Shown: one piece after another, positions 33,734 through 42,074 of the stretch
Layout of the letters: every line of letters begins with the position of its first letter
How positions within the stretch are numbered: the first letter of the stretch is position 1
Position numbers and translations under genes: made by a program
Notes under the pieces: model-generated
What the model saw: only the letters and a program-made list of their open reading frames with translations
Databases searched by the model: none
Told to the model about the DNA's origin: nothing
Assembly (NCBI GenBank): GCA_030427905.1
Contig: JAUICL010000002.1
Coordinates: forward strand, 372,001-436,000
Direction of reading: 5' to 3'
Origin: Bacteroidia bacterium
GTDB lineage: Bacteria; Bacteroidota; Bacteroidia; Flavobacteriales_D; Cryomorphaceae
Length of the DNA: 64,000 nucleotides

Positions 33734-34576
33734 ATGAAAATGAAATTTTTTATTGGAGCAATTGCCCTAGCGGTTTTGGCTTCTTGTGGAACAGAGTCTG
33801 GAACGGAGTCAACAGCTACGGAAGGTGCGGAGACTGAAGAAGTACAAGAAGGTCATGAAGGACACGATCACGGGGCTACCGATGATGCTGCTCAGGATCA
33901 GGACAAAAAGAATGCAAAAGACGATATGAATGCATTGGATCGCCTTATGGGGACCTACGAATCGAAGAATAAGTGCAAAGACTGTGAAGAGGCTACGCGT
34001 CAGATTACCCTTTCGAGTGATATGACATACAATCAAGTTACAAAGTATGCGAATGCGAAGAAAGCTGATGCGGTGATGTCTGGAAACTTTAAGTGGATTG
34101 ATAAAAACGAAGGAACCATTATCATCGATCCTGATTCAAAGACACCTCAGAGATTCAAAGTGGATGGGAAGGTGATGAAGAATTTTGACACGGCAAATGA
34201 GTTCCCGGTCTTGACGAAAGTTTCGGATACAATGGATTTGGGGCATAACAAGTGGTTGCTAAAAACCTTGAACGGGACAGCGATCGACCCGAGCAAAGAA
34301 GGGAGTCATGCCGTTCTCTTCTTTGGCGATGACCAAACCGCGAGAGGAAACGCAGGATGTAACTCTTTCAACGGAGCCTATAAGAATTCAGAAGCCGATG
34401 GATCTATAAAAATTGGAACCCTGGCCATGACGAAGAAAATGTGTGGAAATATGGGAGTAGAAGATGAATTTGTAGCAACCTTGTCCAAAGTGAACAATTA
34501 CAAGATAGAAGGAGGGAAGCTCCACCTGTATCACAACAAAGAAGCTTCGGCTATGGTGTTTGAACCGTTGAAGTAA
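33734..34576 (+). CDS. lipoprotein with NlpE-like and META domains
   Basis: A 280-residue lipoprotein (signal ends LASC, Cys18). It has an HEGHDHG histidine cluster (about 42-48), then a domain with KCKDCEE and repeated strands resembling copper-response NlpE, and a C-terminal META/HslJ domain with the marker GNAGCNSFNGAYK and KMCGNMGVEDEF. META domains occur in heat-shock or stress lipoproteins; metal or envelope-stress sensing is a reasonable inference. Flanked by terminators on both sides. Confidence 0.8.
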   Translation: MKMKFFIGAIALAVLASCGTESGTESTATEGAETEEVQEGHEGHDHGATDDAAQDQDKKNAKDDMNALDRLMGTYESKNKCKDCEEATRQITLSSDMTYNQVTKYANAKKADAVMSGNFKWIDKNEGTIIIDPDSKTPQRFKVDGKVMKNFDTANEFPVLTKVSDTMDLGHNKWLLKTLNGTAIDPSKEGSHAVLFFGDDQTARGNAGCNSFNGAYKNSEADGSIKIGTLAMTKKMCGNMGVEDEFVATLSKVNNYKIEGGKLHLYHNKEASAMVFEPLK

Positions 34577-34597
34577 CTTGATATTGAATATTGAAGG

Positions 34598-34630
34598 CGC
34601 CCTTTGGTTCATTCCGAAGGGCGTTTTTTT
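34598..34630. terminator. intrinsic terminator between convergent genes
   Basis: CGCCCTT pairs with AAGGGCG around a 12-base loop, followed by seven T. The minus-strand DUF5916 gene ends at 34629 within it. Confidence 0.88.
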
Positions 34631-36779
34631 ATACCACAAAGCGCCAAATGAGCTTGGCCAACACGGTGGTAGATTCGGTGGTAAACGAAGCTCCACGGGT
34701 ATCCACTGTTTGATTGACGATCAGGAAGAAGTCTGTTCCGATCTTGGGAATGAGCTGAAACCTGAAGTTGAAATTAAACAGTTCCTGAGCGGTATTCCAC
34801 TGCGCCAGGGCAGAGCCAAACATCCGTGGATTGATGGCATAGCGGAGCCTCGAAGAAATTAAGTCAGTTTCGAAATTGCCGTAGGGTAGGTCTACGATGT
34901 TTTTCTCGTATCGTAGGTTAAGGGTCAGGTACTTGTTGGTTCTCCAGAGAATGGTCGATGCGCTTTGAAAGGACGTTCCATCGTAAAACTCACCCCCTGT
35001 AAAAGTGGTGTTCAAGGAAAGGGCTCTCCCACTAAAGGTCGAGAAAGTGGCTCTCCATCTATCCCACCAGTACTCACCTTGGGGGATGACCACATTCGGA
35101 TAGATTTCAAAATCGGATGTTAAACCCTCCGCAATGACTTGATACTCGAGCGATACAGTTTCGCCCTTTCGGGTGTTGAAGCCAAGGTATCGCAGGCTGT
35201 ATTCGAAAGACTGCAGATTTCCAGTGGGATTGTCTTGCACATAGGTAACCGAAGCAGGTGAGAAGTCAAATTGCCTAATCCACTTCAGCATTTTCTGTGG
35301 TCTGGGGTGGAAGCTCACCGTTCCAAAGTATTCGCGGAAATCTCTTCTTCGCATCAGCCCAACTTCGGGCTCGAAAGGTTCTGGGCTTCGCTGCATCGAT
35401 GAGTATACACGCAGCTTATCGTTGGGGTAGTTTAAGAAAACCCGATACGCCCAGGCATCTGGGTCGTAGCCATCATCGGTATTGTATGTCTGGATGAAAG
35501 CCCCTCCTAATTCGAGATTCCGATTGCCCAAAAAGCTCGATGTGCTGTAGCGTCCATTCACCCCAGTGGTGGTGTGCCATCGCCCATCAGTAATTTTGTT
35601 GGTGGTCATAGCGCCTACCACACTTTGTTTTCCCACGTCTTGCCGCCAACTCAAGGTGCTGTAGTTGGTCGTTTCATTTACGCCATCATCTCCGGTTTGA
35701 ATAGACATGGCGCCAATGGTCGAATTGTTTTCTTTTCCCAATACTCGGGCACCGGCATAGATTGGCACTGTTTCAAAATCGTCGTTGAGACCGATTCGCC
35801 TGGAGTAGAAGGGAATAATTCGGTTTCCGCCAAAGCCAAAGTCAAAAAAGTCATCGCCTTCCAGAAAAAATTCCCTGAGCTCAGGAAAGAACAAGGGAAA
35901 ACGGCTCAGATTTATCTGCTGGCCGTCGGCTTCTACCTGAGCGAAGTCGGTGTTAAAAGTGAGATTGAGTTTGTAGGTAGGGGAGATCAAGTAGTTAATA
36001 TCGCCCCCAACTTCTCCAACTCCGCTTACTTCTCCATTTCGCTTTTCGGCTCCTGCCAAGCCATAGGGTTTGATTTCCACGAAGCCCTTTTGGTTGAGAT
36101 TCTTGATGCCTACCAAGTCTCCAGCTTGGTTCACATCGTCTATGTCGTAATTCCTGTTCCACCCTTGCCAGCGCACCTGCTCTCGGTTTCGACGAATGTT
36201 TCGCTCAAAGTTGATTCCCCAAACCTGATCATTCATGTCGGCGCGGTATTTCAGAGTCGAAAATGGAATCTCTATTTCGGCAAACCACCCATCCGATGTG
36301 ATTGTGGTCCGCACATCCCACACGCCATTCCAGTAAGCGTTCCGGCTTCCACCATTGTTGAAGAGTTGAAGGTCGGCACGGGCGCCGTTGGGATTTGTCA
36401 CAAACATAAACCCATTTCGGTCATCATTGTACGTGTCGAGAACAAGGATGAAATTGTCGTCCAGCCCGAATTCAAAATCCCGACGCATTTCTTTGGCCAC
36501 TATTTTATCGGGTTGGCTATCGTAGCACCATACCCCTATGTACAATGCCCGATTGGTGTAGGCTACAGCTACTTTGGTAGGCTGGGTAGATGGTTCGCCC
36601 AGATTGAGCTCGCGCTGGGTGAAATGGGTGATGGCTTGAGCATTTTGCCAAACAGTCTCATTCAACTCGCCATCTAATGTCACTTCCTTGTCTGTTCTAA
36701 ATGCTTGGATCTGATTGCTTTGCCCGAGCATTGCAGTCGACAAAAATGCCAGAAAGAGCGTGACGAAAACTTTTCCCAT
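34629..36779 (-). CDS. DUF5916 family outer-membrane protein with CBM9-like domain
   Basis: About 716 residues from the ATG at 36779, giving signal peptide MGKVFVTLFLAFLSTAMLGQ. The N-terminal ~170 residues are a carbohydrate-binding-9-like sandwich (VTLDGELNETVWQNAQ, ALYIGVWCYDSQPDKI, FEFGLDDNFILVLDTY, GFMFVTNPNGARAD). The remainder is a large barrel-like region of DUF5916 (SRRIGL, FPELREFFLEGDDFFDFGFG) ending in an aromatic residue run. These proteins are probable outer-membrane barrels with hydrolase or transport roles; not established. A 367-codon open frame on the opposite strand is a shadow. Confidence 0.8.
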   Translation of the reverse strand: MGKVFVTLFLAFLSTAMLGQSNQIQAFRTDKEVTLDGELNETVWQNAQAITHFTQRELNLGEPSTQPTKVAVAYTNRALYIGVWCYDSQPDKIVAKEMRRDFEFGLDDNFILVLDTYNDDRNGFMFVTNPNGARADLQLFNNGGSRNAYWNGVWDVRTTITSDGWFAEIEIPFSTLKYRADMNDQVWGINFERNIRRNREQVRWQGWNRNYDIDDVNQAGDLVGIKNLNQKGFVEIKPYGLAGAEKRNGEVSGVGEVGGDINYLISPTYKLNLTFNTDFAQVEADGQQINLSRFPLFFPELREFFLEGDDFFDFGFGGNRIIPFYSRRIGLNDDFETVPIYAGARVLGKENNSTIGAMSIQTGDDGVNETTNYSTLSWRQDVGKQSVVGAMTTNKITDGRWHTTTGVNGRYSTSSFLGNRNLELGGAFIQTYNTDDGYDPDAWAYRVFLNYPNDKLRVYSSMQRSPEPFEPEVGLMRRRDFREYFGTVSFHPRPQKMLKWIRQFDFSPASVTYVQDNPTGNLQSFEYSLRYLGFNTRKGETVSLEYQVIAEGLTSDFEIYPNVVIPQGEYWWDRWRATFSTFSGRALSLNTTFTGGEFYDGTSFQSASTILWRTNKYLTLNLRYEKNIVDLPYGNFETDLISSRLRYAINPRMFGSALAQWNTAQELFNFNFRFQLIPKIGTDFFLIVNQTVDTRGASFTTESTTVLAKLIWRFVV

Positions 36780-36896
36780 GGCCGACAAATATATTGGATT
36801 CCGAATAGGGCTGAAGCCCAAAAGACTGATATGTTATTACAATTTGAAGTGGAAATTTGAGAGCTACGTCTAAGTGAGAATGTTGTACTTTCATCG

Positions 36897-38078
36897 GTGA
36901 TGAAAATAATAAGAAAGTCGATCCTATCAAGACTTGCCTTGGCCACTGTATTCTGCTTCTTGACTCCGTATTTAAACGGGCAAAATGATAAGTTTGATGC
37001 CTTCAGAGACAGCACAGATGGGGCGGTAGACATGAGTGATTTTCTACTATCTGTTTCAGGATTTCTTCCCATACCTACCATCATTACCGAGCCTGCAGTA
37101 GGCTATGGCGGTGGAATGTTTGGAGCCTATTTTCATAAGAAAAGCAATGTGAATCAGACCATCTCACAGCCCGATATTAGTTTTGCCGGCGGTGGGGGTA
37201 CTGAAAATGAATCGTGGTTTGCTGGTGGAGGGCACATGGGCTTCTGGAAAGGTGGAAAGATTAGATATCGTGGCATTCTCTTTTATGCCCAACCCAGATT
37301 GACATTCTACCTCTTTGAAAATTTTGGTGTAGAAGTACCAGTGCGAACTACTATGAACGCACTATTTTTCTTTCAGAGCATTGAATTTCGCTTAGGTAAG
37401 TCAAACTGGTATGCTGGTGGGGAATACATTTTTATGCAAAATGGGGTAAAGGTCAACAATCAGGAAAGCTACCCGATACTCGACCCCGTGCTCGATCGGT
37501 TTGAAATAGATGTGACTAGTAGTGGACTCGGAGCACAGTTTTCTTACGATGGACGAGATAATATTTACTCGACCAACAAAGGAATCCAGTGGAGCAACGA
37601 ACTTAGATATTTTCCCGAAGCCTTGGGGTCTACTCGGGAGTATGGAACTTTTACCACCGATTTTATCGCTTACAAACCCATTGTTGAGAATGACTTTTAC
37701 CTTGGGTTTCGAAACAAAGTAGATATGGTCTTTGATAGCCCGCCGTTTTACGTCATTCCCAGTGTTAATATGCGAGGTGTAAAGCGCTTGCGCTATCAGG
37801 GTGAGTTTATCAATACCACTGAGCTGGAAGCCCGGTTTCGGGTGTATAAGCGATGGAGCGTTTTGGGCTTTGGTGGCGTTGGACTTTATAGTCCTAGGCT
37901 AGTCGATTTTGAATTTGAAGATGGCGTTTGGGCCGGGGGGACAGGGTTTAGGTATCTTTTGGCTCGCCTGTTCAATCTTCAAGCAGGGCTCGATTTTGCC
38001 TGGTCGGAGAAGGACCCAATTGATGATAAAAACCAGTTCGCATTTTACATTACCGTCGGCACCGCATGGAATCGCTAG
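36897..38078 (+). CDS. BamA/TamA-like outer-membrane beta-barrel protein
   Basis: A 393-residue protein with signal peptide (LALATVFCFLTPYLNGQ). The rest resembles only the C-terminal 16-strand barrel of Omp85 proteins: GGGxGxG strands (VGYGGGMFGAYF), ARFRVYKRWSVLGFGGVG and NMRGVKRLRYQGE. The usual POTRA domains are absent, so it is a POTRA-less surface-antigen type. Its stop overlaps the start of the next gene by 13 bases, suggesting translational coupling to another outer-membrane protein. Confidence 0.75.
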   Translation: MMKIIRKSILSRLALATVFCFLTPYLNGQNDKFDAFRDSTDGAVDMSDFLLSVSGFLPIPTIITEPAVGYGGGMFGAYFHKKSNVNQTISQPDISFAGGGGTENESWFAGGGHMGFWKGGKIRYRGILFYAQPRLTFYLFENFGVEVPVRTTMNALFFFQSIEFRLGKSNWYAGGEYIFMQNGVKVNNQESYPILDPVLDRFEIDVTSSGLGAQFSYDGRDNIYSTNKGIQWSNELRYFPEALGSTREYGTFTTDFIAYKPIVENDFYLGFRNKVDMVFDSPPFYVIPSVNMRGVKRLRYQGEFINTTELEARFRVYKRWSVLGFGGVGLYSPRLVDFEFEDGVWAGGTGFRYLLARLFNLQAGLDFAWSEKDPIDDKNQFAFYITVGTAWNR

Positions 38079-39001
38079 GAGTCTATAAAAGGCTAGTCTT
38101 GGTAGGGCTTTTGGCCATGGTGTTGCCCACTGTCAAAGCGCAAGAATCCATTGATTTGGCTACCTTTTCAGGGCGTTTTGGATTTCCAACTTCTTATACA
38201 GAATTGGAGAATGCCAAAGCCGAAGAAGCCATTGGATTGGTCAACTTAAAAGCTCCCGTCGTTTTTAATGATAAGCTGATCTGGTTTTCGAGCCTGACCT
38301 ACACCCAATCGCGGGTTTTGGGCGATAAGGTGGGAACGGAGCTCAATCCTGATCCAATCGACCTTTATGCATTTATTCTTCAAACGGGTTTGATATACCG
38401 AACAAGCGAAACCAACGCCTTCCACTTGCTTTTTGTGCCTCGGCTCATGACCGATTTTGGAAGCGTTACAGCGGAGTCGTGGCAGTGGGGCGCCATCGGA
38501 ATGTACGAACATACATACGGTGAGCGCTTAACCATGCGTTATGGAGTCATGTACAACGGTGAGTGGTCGGGTGCGCTCTTTGTACCCTTGATCGATGTGA
38601 ATTGGAAAATCTCAAACAAATGGTCGCTGACTGGACTACTACCCATTTACGGTAAGCTCAATTATCAAATCAATCCCAATGCCACAGCAGGCCTGAGTCT
38701 TTTTGGTCTCATCACTTCGTACGATTTGTCGAAAGGTGATTATGCCGACACCTATATGGAGCGCCGCAGTATTGACTTGGCTCTCTTCGGCAGGCAACGA
38801 CTCTTTGGCAATTTTCACGCTGAGCTACGATTCGGGTATGCTATTGGGCGCGCTTATGAGCAATACGACAAGAGTGAGAAAATAGATGCGCGCATTAGTT
38901 TGATTCGAATAGGCGATGATCGCGGCGAGCCCCTAAATCCGCAGTTTGATCCAGGCATGTTTACCAGTTTGCGATTGGTCTATAATCTGCCACTAGATTA
39001 G
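38066..39001 (+). CDS. DUF6268-like outer-membrane protein
   Basis: A 311-residue protein with signal peptide (KRLVLVGLLAMVLPTVKA) and repeated amphipathic strands (YTQSRVLGDKVG, LHFLFVPRLMTDFG-like segments, WQWGAIGMYEHTYGERLTMRYG) typical of a barrel of the DUF6268 type. It overlaps the previous outer-membrane barrel gene by 13 bases and is probably made with it. Function unknown. Confidence 0.7.
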   Translation: MESLGVYKRLVLVGLLAMVLPTVKAQESIDLATFSGRFGFPTSYTELENAKAEEAIGLVNLKAPVVFNDKLIWFSSLTYTQSRVLGDKVGTELNPDPIDLYAFILQTGLIYRTSETNAFHLLFVPRLMTDFGSVTAESWQWGAIGMYEHTYGERLTMRYGVMYNGEWSGALFVPLIDVNWKISNKWSLTGLLPIYGKLNYQINPNATAGLSLFGLITSYDLSKGDYADTYMERRSIDLALFGRQRLFGNFHAELRFGYAIGRAYEQYDKSEKIDARISLIRIGDDRGEPLNPQFDPGMFTSLRLVYNLPLD

Positions 39002-39070
39002 GTTTGATTTACCAGAAAGTTCACTCGTCCTATTTTCATATATTGATCCTTAAACCTCGCCAACTCTTAA

Positions 39071-40750
39071 ATGAAACATCGCAGTTTCCTTTCCATATTC
39101 TTTGTTTTTGTTCTGATCGGAATCGCTTCACAGGGCTATGCTCAGAACGCAACAGACACCATTCAAACCGACCACGTTCAAATCGTTACTTCAAAAAATG
39201 GCTACCCCGTGGTGGTGCAATCCGACACTCTACTGCGGATCTACACCAGCAGTGGTGACATTAGTGTGCGGCAACGGGCGCGCATATTGTCTGAATCGCT
39301 CGAAGAAGCACGAGATGAGTTTGTTCCTGGAGAAGACACCATTAAGTCTGCCTGGGTGGATGGAAAACATGGGGAAATCCGTTTTCGGGATGAGATCCTA
39401 CTCAGTTTGTCGCAAGCCGAAGCCGATGCTCATGACAAGAGTTTGGACGAGCTGACGCTGCAGACCAAAGAAGCGGTTGAATCCAATTTTAAAAAGAACA
39501 TTTCATCAAAGGAGACCTTCATCCAATACGCCTTGTCAATCGGGATTCTATTCCTTTTCATCTTTATTCTCAATTACTTGTTGAAGTTGGTTTTCAGGAG
39601 AGTGGACAAATTCATCGACAAGCGAAAGGATAAGTACATCAAGGGAATTAAAATCAAGGAGTTTGAATTTCTCGATGCCAAAGATGAACTCGATCTCGTT
39701 TTTAAGGTCACTTACATCCTGCGCATATTGCTGCTTCTATTGCTCGCCTATGTCACTTTCCCGGTGATTTTTAGCCTGTTTCCCGCTACGGAGCCTATTG
39801 CCTACAAGCTGTTCGGGTACGTTTACAATCCGCTAATCAGCATGGGGCGTTCGTTCTTGGCCTACATTCCCAAGCTTTTTACCATCATTGTCATCGTCTT
39901 CGTTTTCAGGACTATTCTAAAGTACATGCGAATATTTGCGCGAAGGGTGGAGCTAGGAAGAATTAAGATCCACGGCTTTTACCCCGATTGGGCAAACACC
40001 ACTTTCTCCCTAGTGCGCATACTGATTATCGCATTGGGTATTGTTATGGTTTTTCCATACTTGCCCGGAGCGCAATCTGAAGTGTTTAAAGGGGTGTCAG
40101 TCTTTATTGGTATCATTTTTTCCATAGGGTCTACATCCGTTGTGGGTAACTTGGTGGCGGGCCTGGTACTAACTTACATGCGGCCGTTTAAGATTGGCGA
40201 CCGGATCAAGATTGGCGATGTAGAAGGCGAAATCGTCGAGAAGACCTTCTTCGTCATTCGTATAAAAACGCCGAAAAACGAGTACATCACCCTTCCAAAT
40301 GCCAACGTACTGAATGCCCATATTGTCAACTACAACCGCTCTCTCGACGATGGTGGAGTCATTCTCTTTACCGAAGTAACCATCGGGTACGACGTGCCTT
40401 GGAGAAAAGTACACGACCTACTTTCGGAAGCCGCGGCACAAACAGAATATATCGAAGAGAAGCCCGAGCCGTTTGTTTTGCAAAAGCGATTAGATGATTT
40501 CTCAGTGGCTTACCAAATAAACGGCTACAGCAAAAGGCCGCTTTACAAGGATTTGGTCGTTTCACTGTTGCATCAGAAAATTCAAGACATCTTTGCCGAA
40601 GCCGGCGTGGAGATTCTATCGCCTACATACATGGCCACCAGAGATGGGAATGATTCGACCATCCCAAAGGATGATACACCAGACAAACCGAAGTCAACGC
40701 CTGATCAGCCTGAGAAACCCGCCAAGCCAGATAAGCCGAACAAGGAGTAG
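39071..40750 (+). CDS. MscS-family mechanosensitive channel
   Basis: A 559-residue protein: signal peptide (to about 25), a periplasmic domain (about 26-155), three or four membrane helices (about 158-345), then the MscS core with GSTSVVGNLVAGLVL (pore-lining, about 350-365) and the beta domain MRPFKIGDRIKIGDVEGEI. The C-terminal tail is Pro/Lys/Asp-rich and disordered. It would release solutes on hypo-osmotic shock. It is larger than E. coli MscS because of the periplasmic part and tail. Confidence 0.9.
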   Translation: MKHRSFLSIFFVFVLIGIASQGYAQNATDTIQTDHVQIVTSKNGYPVVVQSDTLLRIYTSSGDISVRQRARILSESLEEARDEFVPGEDTIKSAWVDGKHGEIRFRDEILLSLSQAEADAHDKSLDELTLQTKEAVESNFKKNISSKETFIQYALSIGILFLFIFILNYLLKLVFRRVDKFIDKRKDKYIKGIKIKEFEFLDAKDELDLVFKVTYILRILLLLLLAYVTFPVIFSLFPATEPIAYKLFGYVYNPLISMGRSFLAYIPKLFTIIVIVFVFRTILKYMRIFARRVELGRIKIHGFYPDWANTTFSLVRILIIALGIVMVFPYLPGAQSEVFKGVSVFIGIIFSIGSTSVVGNLVAGLVLTYMRPFKIGDRIKIGDVEGEIVEKTFFVIRIKTPKNEYITLPNANVLNAHIVNYNRSLDDGGVILFTEVTIGYDVPWRKVHDLLSEAAAQTEYIEEKPEPFVLQKRLDDFSVAYQINGYSKRPLYKDLVVSLLHQKIQDIFAEAGVEILSPTYMATRDGNDSTIPKDDTPDKPKSTPDQPEKPAKPDKPNKE

Positions 40751-40840
40751 GTGGAGTAGATCTAATCAATTGCTCAGGCCAATTGGCATTGCTTGACTTT
40801 GAACTAAGTTTGAAACTCACAAAAAATCACAACAGAGTAT

Positions 40841-41365
40841 ATGAAGAAAGTACTGACTTTCGGAGCCAGTTCCAGCCGAAAATCGATTAATAAACAACTA
40901 GCTTATTGGGCCGGTGAGCAAGTTGGCGAAGAGCATATTCACATTGATCTCAACGACTTTGAAATGCCCATTTTTTCAGTAGATCGCGAACGGGAAAATG
41001 GAATTCCAGATCATGCAAAGCGGTTCAAGAAACTTCTGGAAGACGCTGATGGCGTGATAATCTCATTTGCGGAGCACAACGGAGCCTACACGGCTGCATT
41101 CAAAAATGTCTTTGATTGGATGTCTCGATTGGGTAGCCCGCGATGGTCTGACAAGCCCATGTTTTTGATGTCTACATCGCCTGGTGGAAGGGGCGGTAAA
41201 AACGTTCTCGGCATTGCCCTAAATTCCTTTCCCCACCAAGGTGGAAATGTCGTGGCGAGCTTTTCTCTGCCCAAGTTTGGCGAGAATTTTGATAATGGTA
41301 TTACTGATACAGAATTGAAGAAAGCGTTCGACGTGCAGGTCGACACTTTTAAATCAGCTCTGTAG
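40841..41365 (+). CDS. NADPH-dependent FMN reductase family protein
   Basis: A 174-residue flavodoxin-like protein. The FMN phosphate loop is FGASSSRKSINKQL (about 7-20). The central part EHNGAYTAAFKNVFDWMSRLG is the hallmark of the NAD(P)H:FMN/chromate/quinone reductase group. It would reduce flavin or quinone in the cytoplasm. A terminator follows. Confidence 0.9.
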   Translation: MKKVLTFGASSSRKSINKQLAYWAGEQVGEEHIHIDLNDFEMPIFSVDRERENGIPDHAKRFKKLLEDADGVIISFAEHNGAYTAAFKNVFDWMSRLGSPRWSDKPMFLMSTSPGGRGGKNVLGIALNSFPHQGGNVVASFSLPKFGENFDNGITDTELKKAFDVQVDTFKSAL

Positions 41366-41387
41366 TTTCATTTATTGGTTGGTTAGG

Positions 41388-41446
41388 AAATGCGCCCTGC
41401 ATGCTAAGTCGTAAGTGCGATAAAGTAATTGGGGCGCATTTTTCTT
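41388..41446 (+). terminator. intrinsic terminator after the FMN reductase gene
   Basis: AATGCGCCC pairs with GGGGCGCATT around a 33-base inner region, followed by TTTCTTTTCTTT. Confidence 0.75.
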
Positions 41447-41457
41447 TTCTTTGACGC

Positions 41458-41988
41458 ATGATTCGAACCGCTTACATCATTATATTTCTAGCTCTAGTTG
41501 GCTGCAATTCTGCAAAACAAGCACAGGAGATGCCCCAGTCTGGCTTGACCGAATTGGTCAAAGCCATTGCTGAAGACAATTTTGTTGGGACGGAAACTGT
41601 TGGAAAAGGTGGCGGAGAATCTCCGGCCTTTGAGCGGCGACAAAAGCTTATGGCCACAGCCACCACTTCTCAATTGGATAGCTTGGTCAATAATGAGAAT
41701 ATCGTTGTGTCTTTGGTGGCCTTCGAAGGACTCGCGTCGCGTGGAGATGAATCGGTTACTGAAAAAATCAAAATCTATCTCAACAATCAGCGAGTCGAAA
41801 TCATCCAAGGTGATATTGCGCATCAAGTATCGGCATTGGAGTATGCCTATGTAGAGGTGCTAGGCTATTCTATGAAGAACGTGACGCTTGTTCCCAATCA
41901 CGAACCGCTTTTTCAGCTTTCAGAAGATACAAGACACGTGGTGGAGAGACACATTCGCGGGTTTTACCCCGCACAGCGAATGGAGTAA
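41458..41988 (+). CDS. hypothetical lipoprotein
   Basis: A 176-residue lipoprotein (signal AYIIIFLALVGC, lipid Cys16). The rest is helical with VSLVAFEGLASRGDESVTEKIKIYL, resembling HEAT-repeat-like pairs, and a C-terminal ALEYAYVEVLGYSMKNV. No function can be given. It lies upstream of the large secreted metallopeptidase, separated by about 85 bases. Confidence 0.55.
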   Translation: MIRTAYIIIFLALVGCNSAKQAQEMPQSGLTELVKAIAEDNFVGTETVGKGGGESPAFERRQKLMATATTSQLDSLVNNENIVVSLVAFEGLASRGDESVTEKIKIYLNNQRVEIIQGDIAHQVSALEYAYVEVLGYSMKNVTLVPNHEPLFQLSEDTRHVVERHIRGFYPAQRME

Positions 41989-42074
41989 GACGCTAGTTCC
42001 TATCCAATATTGTCATTCAAATGACAAACCAATAGCATTCAAAGGTGTTATCTTGGGGTCAAAATCTGAAACCA

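Noticed and set aside
35574-36677. 367-codon open frame on the plus strand
   Set aside because: It lies antisense to the DUF5916 gene, which has a signal peptide, a recognisable CBM9-like domain and a terminator. The plus-strand translation has no domain-like pattern.
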